DNA of 64,000 bases. Origin: Isoetes taiwanensis. Its lineage: Eukaryota; Streptophyta; Lycopodiopsida; Isoetales; Isoetaceae. The notes beneath the pieces are model-generated. The model was not told the DNA's origin, did not search any database, and was given only the letters and a program-made list of their open reading frames with translations. Positions 57,750 to 64,000 of the stretch are shown piece after piece (the stretch's first letter is position 1; the number at the start of each line of letters is the position of its first letter). The stretch spans positions 5,350,807-5,414,806 of the forward strand of contig JAJEKV010000065.1 in assembly GCA_021234155.1 (NCBI GenBank). Reading direction: 5' to 3'. A program made the translations under genes and the position numbers.

Positions 57750-60700
57750 GAAAGTGTTTATCTCAGGCATCGATTTTTGACAACCCTACTTAATGTGCTT
57801 CTCTCACTCTAGCCCGCAAATCTCTGGATTCAAGAAGCCGGCCAACTCCGTGAACAGACCCCAGAGCCAAGAATGTGGTAGTGCGAGGCCCCGACGGAGG
57901 AGTCTGGAGAACATCTCACTTCCCACTCCGCATTAACACGCATCTTGACCGGATGATGTTCCCAAAGACCAGGACCATTGGAAAGGCGAAGTCGTCATGG
58001 AATTCGGGCCTCGACGCCGGTGGTCATCTTCACGCTTGAGAGCGCGTTGTGAGCATGGTGGCCATCCCCAAGGCCGTGGCCGGAAGTTGAAGGGGACAGC
58101 TCAGACGCTGACCGACTTGACCCCAAAGACAAAGAAGAGACCCAAAGGCGTGAGCGGGCCAAAGTCGTGGACCGGCAGACATGGAGGGGCAGCGGGCTGG
58201 TCCGGAAGGATGCGGGAATTCGTGCACCCAAACAGGATGTGCACTCCGCCCCTCGAGTCCCTCCGAGGCGCAAGCATGTGCATCCACATCTTCCACTCCC
58301 CCGACCACCACTACCACGGACCCGAAGTGGCGCATGCATGCCACTAAATAGGGATCGCCTCCGCAGGTATCCCGAATTGCCGCGCTTTCCATGGCGTAAG
58401 GGGACAGCCTCAATTCCGCCGCCATGGACATGGACCTTATCTTCTCATGGAAACATGGGAACATGCCGGTCACAAAGCACCGGGATTTGCCAGATACCAG
58501 CGCCATTCGGCCTTCAATGAGTGCACCGGAAAACGAGGACACCTGAGGAATTATGTGTTACTACTGCATGTTTCTTTGGCTCCACCTGCCTCCCCCCCTC
58601 AGGTAAGGCATGTGCACAACAGAGCATTGTGGGTACGAAAGTGTAAATAAGCACGGCAGCCCTCTCTTTGTGGCGGCTTGCTACTTCCCGCATGATGAGA
58701 GCAACTTTACCACACGCACTTGGATGTGGATAAAAGGGTGAGCCCTATGTCGATCTATATGATGACATACGTGCCAGCATGTATAATTGGGCAAGGTCAT
58801 GTTGCTTGAGACTTCAATGCGCCGCATTGTGGACAGAAAGGCATCCCAAAATTCGCGACCTCTAGCTGAGGATGTGTTGCAAATGGACCCCCAGAGATGG
58901 TTTGGCCAAGGCGCCGATGACGCCTGTGACACTGTGATGGCGCTACCGGCCGCTGTCAAAGATCTTTGACCGGGTCATTTGCAATGGGTCGGCATTAAAG
59001 GGTCGGCCCTCCGCCGCTTCACTTGTAGACAGGAGAAACAGGGGGGCACCAAAGGTGGTGGATTACGTACAGCAGATGAGCAATGCCTACACTTGATCAC
59101 CGCCTGGTCCGGATGTGGTCGGACGAGGAAGTAGACTCACCATCACCGCCTTTCTTGCAGATAGATTGGCGTGCCAACCGAGCACCCATTGCCCCAACAC
59201 CCCACGTACCACGGCTATGCCTGACTATGATCATGCGGTGGTCTATGCGAGCATGCTTGAGCATGAGCCGCCGGAGGCCGTGAACTCCCCCTACACTTCA
59301 ACAACAGACGCCCACCTGAACCAAATCCTTCCAGGGTAGGGGATGATGCTTTGGGAGAGGCCGGCTCGACATCCACTGTGGGGCGGCAATCACCTTCCCT
59401 CGCAATCACCGGGTTCGATGACTAATGCCTGAGTCAAACGATGCCTCCGCCAAGTGCCGGACTCCCACCATTTCAAGCAGTCAGCCCCACAATACCGGGC
59501 CTTCCTCAAGACCAAGAAAGCTGTGTACCTTGCAGAGCACCAGCAATGATGTTTGGTCTTCTAGACCGGGCCACCCTAGGGCCTTCGGAGAAAGGTCTTG
59601 AGTAAGCCCTCGCACAAACTTTACGTGGAAATATTACCCCGAACAATGGGTGAGATACTTGCAAGCAGCAGGATGACCCAATGGGAAGTCGGCACCAAGC
59701 ATTCTCAGCAGACAAAAGCTCAGCACCGTCATTACCGGTATAGATGTTTATAATGGGCCTGCAACGCCTCGCTAACTTAAAGGCGCTAGATTTGGATGGT
59801 ATGCAGAAGCTTCGCGGGGTCGCCCCAATGGTGCCGCTCACAAAGACTCTTCAACAACAAGGCATTGCAAGAAGGTTTCCAAGACTGACTACCAGAGTTT
59901 CAGCCCATATACAGCAGGGGACCCCACGCCCAGCCAACCATCGCATCTATTATGGTCGTGGGCTCGGTTTCTGCCAAGCTGTTTCACGATTCTTGAGCGT
60001 ATCACACTTTGGGCAGAGGATGGAGAAGCGCGCTCACGCTAGGCTTCCTACTCTGCGATTCTACTATTGACCATATCTTCACTCGCTAACACTCATAGAG
60101 GATAGCCGGAATCGACGCCGACCGGCATCGCTGTTTTGTGGATTTCGCAGCGCTTTTGACACGCTGGGCTCCTCGATAAGTTGATAGATTGAGATGTGCC
60201 TAGGACCCTCGGCCGACTTGCGTATCGCTATATACGTATTCATACGCAGGCTTGCTCCGCCGTTCTCATTAATCAGTTTCTGGAGCCTGTTAGTAGTATT
60301 GGGGTGCCGTATTGCCTCTTCTATCCCGACCAAGTTTGGGTAATACTGACCAGCTAAGAATGGGCTAGCTGAGCACCTGAGGCGCCAGCTGATGCACCAC
60401 ATAATCCTGTTAACTCACAGGAAGTTTACGATGCTGACTCGCCGCATATACCTCAGCAGGACATGCAACGCCTACCCGATGCTTTGGACACTTTCACACC
60501 ACCGACGAGAGTTAACTTGGCCAAGACAAGGGGCGCCGCTGGTCCCATCATCCCAAGACTCCACGCCTTCCCTCATTCACTACTGTAAGTGTAGTGAGGT
60601 GGCTCGCCTTTATAAGTATTTGGCATTGAGTTTTACTACCACACCAGAGTAATGCAAAACAACAAATACAAGGTGAGTTGTATGCATAGTCACCAGCACA

Positions 60701-61720
60701 CTTGTTCAGTGGCCTTGGTTGAACCGTCCCTATGGGGCGTATGTGGGGGCCGCTGATATCCCTCACCACTTGGAACGATCTAGAGTGTGCAATAAGGCCT
60801 TCTTGGCCCGCACCGGAGGGAAATCCACTCTGGCCCCATATCGGTCTTGCTCCGTGAGATGTGCTTCCTTCCATTACAGAGGGTCATACGGAACGGCCAT
60901 ATTACTATTTACTCGCATAGGTGGTGGCTATGATAGCCCGACCGCCTAACCTTTGCTTTGGCAAAGGGCGATGGGCCCGCAAATGACTAAAAGCTCCTGG
61001 GCTGAAAGACAAGCAAGCCCAATGGTTCTTGCTATGGAATGTGCAGCACACGATGTGACCGCTGCATACACCGAAGGAACGCTACCATAAAGATTTGATG
61101 CTTGCTTCATGGCCAAGCTTTGGGATGCAGAGGCCCCGCCATTATCAAGGTGGGTAAATTATCTACAGGTTAACTCCCCATGCTCACTGGGGCCCACACT
61201 ACTACTCCTGCGTAACCCATCTACCCATGAAAAAGCCGCCAGGTGATTGCTTCCATTCGCATGTGCACACCGGAGATGGATTCGAGCCGCCAAGGAGACG
61301 TAGTCCGTCATCGCCGGCCAACAGTATACTATTGAGGATGAAAGTCACGCCCGTGCTCGTCTTCGCTGCATTTGCGCACATCCGCTCTAAGATGCTCTGC
61401 TAGTTGTGCCCCATCGTGCCTTGCATGAGCTTGCTAATGAGCACGCCTCTATAGGCTTGTTGGGATCAGACTCGTGAGGGGTATCACGGATAATGCCGAC
61501 CAGCTTATGCCCCCGTCCGACATTAACCTCAAATTGTACTTGTGGGATTATGTATAATCGTAGAAAGATGTCGATCCTTATTGCTACTAAGGTTTTCCTC
61601 CAAACCCTTCGTGGGCGGGGTTTTAATCCCCGTAGTACCGCTGCTCTCTCTTTGTACCTCTGGGTCCCAGGCCAGTTGGTCTCCTCGTGGGATCTATAAA
61701 AATCATATTCTATTCTATTC
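57750..61720 (+). mobile_element. ATTCT-tailed LINE copy 2 (endonuclease and RT remnants)
   Basis: Heavily decayed plus-strand LINE. Endonuclease traces occur at 58640-59110 (SPLFVAACYFPHDESNF, a DFNA-like block near 58810, TLDHRLVRMW). RT traces occur at 60080-60960: CGFRSAFDTLGSS, DMQRLPDALDTF, RVNLAKTRGA and FLPLQRVI. These match copy 1 at 38-39 kb block by block. The 3' end (61590-61720) matches copy 1's 3' untranslated region and finishes in ATTCT units (61706-61720). Almost every ORF here is broken by indels. The exact 5' boundary is uncertain; GC-rich sequence begins at about 57750. Confidence 0.75.
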
Positions 61721-63430
61721 TTGTCCTTCAACTCTTCCAATCTTAATCAAGATAGTAGCATCCACAAGTCTACTCTCAACCAATTCTTCAACTCCATCCA
61801 TCTCTGCACTAAACCGCCCTCGCAGGGCAGATTTACTCTCGTATATTTTTATACATTGATCATTTTTAGGGTCACCGCATGTGTAACATCGACTCCTTTG
61901 GTTTTTAGCGTAAATAGCATTCCTTACCCCATTCCAAATAATTTGTATGCCTTTTGTAATGAAGTGCAAAGGCCCCTTGCAAAGTACAATGGAATGTGAT
62001 GGTTATTGATTCCGGCCTTGTCACATGCTCATATTTTAAGAAAATCTGCCATCCAAACCCCTTGATCCGGTATCTTGGTAACCCCTAATACCGGTGGTTC
62101 GTGAGTCTCAAACATCATGAACCACTCTGCAACACCTGAAAACCAATCAAAATTGTGGTGGTCCTAAGCTGTCTAATGCTAACCTTTGAGCAACTCGCTG
62201 CAATGAAGATTTCCGTGAGTTGTCTTTAGTTTCGCTGCTGCTCGATGGCTTAGGCTCGGGTTGCCAAGGGCTTCAAACCCTGGTTCTTGGCTTACTCGAC
62301 TGATCCGACTCCTTGCTGCTTCATTGCTTCTTGCCAAGTACTAATAGGCTTGATCAATCACTAATGACGTATATTGAATCATTAATTCCTCCTCCGTAGC
62401 CTAAACCCTAGCGCCCCTGCCCTAGTGATAATGGGAGAGCATCGCGGCTTAGGGTCCATGATCACCCTTGCAAAGGTCTGGCTATGGCGTGAGTACAGTG
62501 GTTGGGAATGAAGGATCAAAGAATCGAGGAAGGAGGTCTTTTTTAATTTTGAAAATTAGTGCATTATGGAAGGTTTACGAAAATAACATTGCCCGGCACT
62601 GGCGATACTAGTACTCGCTTTCATATTATGCCGGCGACATCTGTCCAGGCGCAAACCCTTTCGACGACGAGTTATCCCTTACCCCTGCAGCACCCTCTAC
62701 CAGCCAACCCGGTGACCTCGAAAATGAATGCAGGCGAACTCTGTCAGCCAAAACTACGTGACTGCGTCGCCTACTAAGGTGTATAAACTTGCGGCTTGCG
62801 CCAAACTTTGACCCGAAATAAATTCGAGGAAGCTCGTCGAGATTATGCACCCTATCCATTTATGCTGTTAACTAATGTACTAACACGTGCATTATAGCTC
62901 GACATCCTTATTGCTGCAAAATTTCAACCCGGTCACGTATCGGGCTGGCGCTCTAACGGTCTGGAACCATGCATTGGCGATAAACTCGGCTTCTGTCCAA
63001 GCCAGTGGCGTCACGAGTGCTACTCCGATATTTCTTCGGCGCCATCCGCAGCCGACGAACGTGGCGTTGCTGCATGTTTTACGTTGTTGACGACGTGGAG
63101 CTTTCACAACGGCGACTTGGCACACCATTCGTCGGCTGAGGATGCCGAAGGCGAAGGCCTGATAGTCTCGTTGCGCTGTTCTGAAATCTTGTCAAGCCCG
63201 GATGCGGCGTCTTTGACCGACCTAACGGAAACTGTTGGTTGACTGGCGTGAACCCTTAGGCACGGTTCAGGCAGTCAGAAGGCAACGGATGAACGTCTGT
63301 GCAGCTGACGATAACTGGCTGGCTGGATGTCTGGCCGCCATCGAGGCCCGCAGGACTTTCACGGGCTGATCGTTTGCTAACGCTCGTGCTGCTTACTAGG
63401 CGATCATCGCAATGAATGCAAAATCACCTC
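61721..63430. other. Unassigned stretch
   Basis: No gene supported. The segment after 62400 has longer GC-balanced ORFs on both strands (for example 62559-62777 and 62887-63090) without family signatures. It could be the 5' part of the gene fragment at 63.4 kb. Confidence 0.35.
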
Positions 63431-63440
63431 TACAAACCTA

Positions 63441-63853
63441 ATGCGGTCTAGTAGGAATGGGCTCGTCCGGACGAAGAATCAAAAGAATGGAAGGAAGATG
63501 TTTTGGGGCCATTATGCGATACCACGGCTTTCCGTTGGTACTAAGCTCGGACACTCGAAGAAGGTACATTTTGCCAATGAAGTAACAAAGACGTCGCTTT
63601 TGCCCGCCCGCTCATCTTCTGCTGCCAAACATGCAGAGAGACTCTGGAAAGTATGAGCTGCAAATACAATGAAGTTGTCGCAAAAAAGCGTGCTGAACAG
63701 CCAGGCACAGGCTTTGATATGACGTTAAATCAAAGTAATCGGCGCATGGTCATGCATTTTCAACAAGAAAAGATTTGTCGCTATATTGTGCTTACAATAT
63801 GTTGCGCAAATCAGGCTGAAACAGGTCTCGGCAAACATTGCAATGTATGTTGA
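63441..63853 (+). pseudogene. Possible Myb/SANT-like DNA-binding fragment
   Basis: Adjacent frames (63441-63656 and 63653-63853) give SSSAAKHAERLWKVMSCKYN followed by EVVAKKRAEQPGTGFDM. This resembles the third helix of Myb/SANT-like (trihelix) domains found in plant transcription factors and PIF/Harbinger-associated proteins, in which a W-x(2-3)-(K/S)-Y-(N/K)-x-V pattern is followed by a basic stretch. The preceding 130 bp encode a tryptophan and a charged region. The match is short and no catalytic or second domain is visible before the window ends. Confidence 0.3.
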
Positions 63854-64000
63854 TCGTAATCCGAAGAAAATTTCGAAAAGATTTTCGACGGAAACAAGCG
63901 TGAAAAAGCAAACATCTTCATGGCGATCGTGCTTGCCCAATACTTTGCTACGCTTCCAATGACGCTGTCGCGGATGCCAAGTATGGAGGGGCCGACAAAT

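Noticed and set aside
57995-58542. GC-rich long ORFs that could look like bacterial contamination or a real gene
   Set aside because: They overlap in opposite directions and sit in a decayed LINE whose 3' end matches another LINE in the window, so a plant repeat explains them.

Overview
This window is a piece of a large, repeat-rich land-plant nuclear genome. The evidence is a 20-exon fatty-acid amide hydrolase gene with plant-type GT-AG introns, an acyl-CoA oxidase pseudogene, a nuclear copy of the chloroplast psbC gene, a tRNA-derived SINE, poly(A)-tailed plant LINEs, a Ty3/gypsy gag remnant and a CACTA-type terminus. One LINE family (reverse transcriptase with an ATTCT-repeat tail) and two transposase-like families look to me like those of seed-free plants or gymnosperms rather than flowering plants, but the species cannot be fixed from the sequence.

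Layout. 1-2.5 kb: decayed Ty3/gypsy gag-protease (minus strand). 2.95-4.4 kb: CACTA end with a dense ACGTCGTT-type subterminal array, followed by the spliced 3' end of an unknown gene. 4.4-7.2 kb: GC-rich tandem array of about 1.1-kb units, with an inverted fragment at 8.7-9.0 kb. 9.0-11.6 kb: L1-type LINE (ORF1 and endonuclease). 13.1-17.4 kb: the FAAH gene, the only clearly conserved host protein gene, complete except for one frameshift. 17.9-22.1 kb: a 1.4-kb tandem duplication built on a 50-bp minisatellite, plus long polypurine tracts. 24.2-25.9 kb: acyl-CoA oxidase pseudogene with introns retained. 26.9 kb: SINE. 28.7-31.3 kb: duplications and short ORFs. 31.9-34.8 kb: zinc-finger/transposase-like pseudogene, truncated by a LINE (34.8-36.3 kb) that is followed directly by the psbC insert. 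37.5-39.2 kb: reverse-transcriptase LINE. 42.6-44.5 kb: LINE inserted into a nepenthesin-like aspartic protease remnant. 45.3 kb: tRNA-Ala(AGC). 49.6-52.6 kb (plus) and 54.8-57.7 kb (minus): a transposase-like remnant facing a coiled-coil/RING-like/Ulp1-protease remnant, possibly one large DNA transposon. 57.8-61.7 kb: second member of the ATTCT-tailed LINE family. 63.4-63.7 kb: weak Myb/SANT-like fragment.

Functionally, the window is one host gene and one tRNA set in nested, mostly dead transposons. FAAH hydrolyses N-acylethanolamines and the acyl-CoA oxidase would act in peroxisomal beta-oxidation; both belong to lipid turnover, but nothing shows that they are co-regulated. The points most worth following are the two poorly described DNA-transposon gene families (31.9-34.8 kb and 49.6-57.7 kb) and the single frameshift in FAAH.
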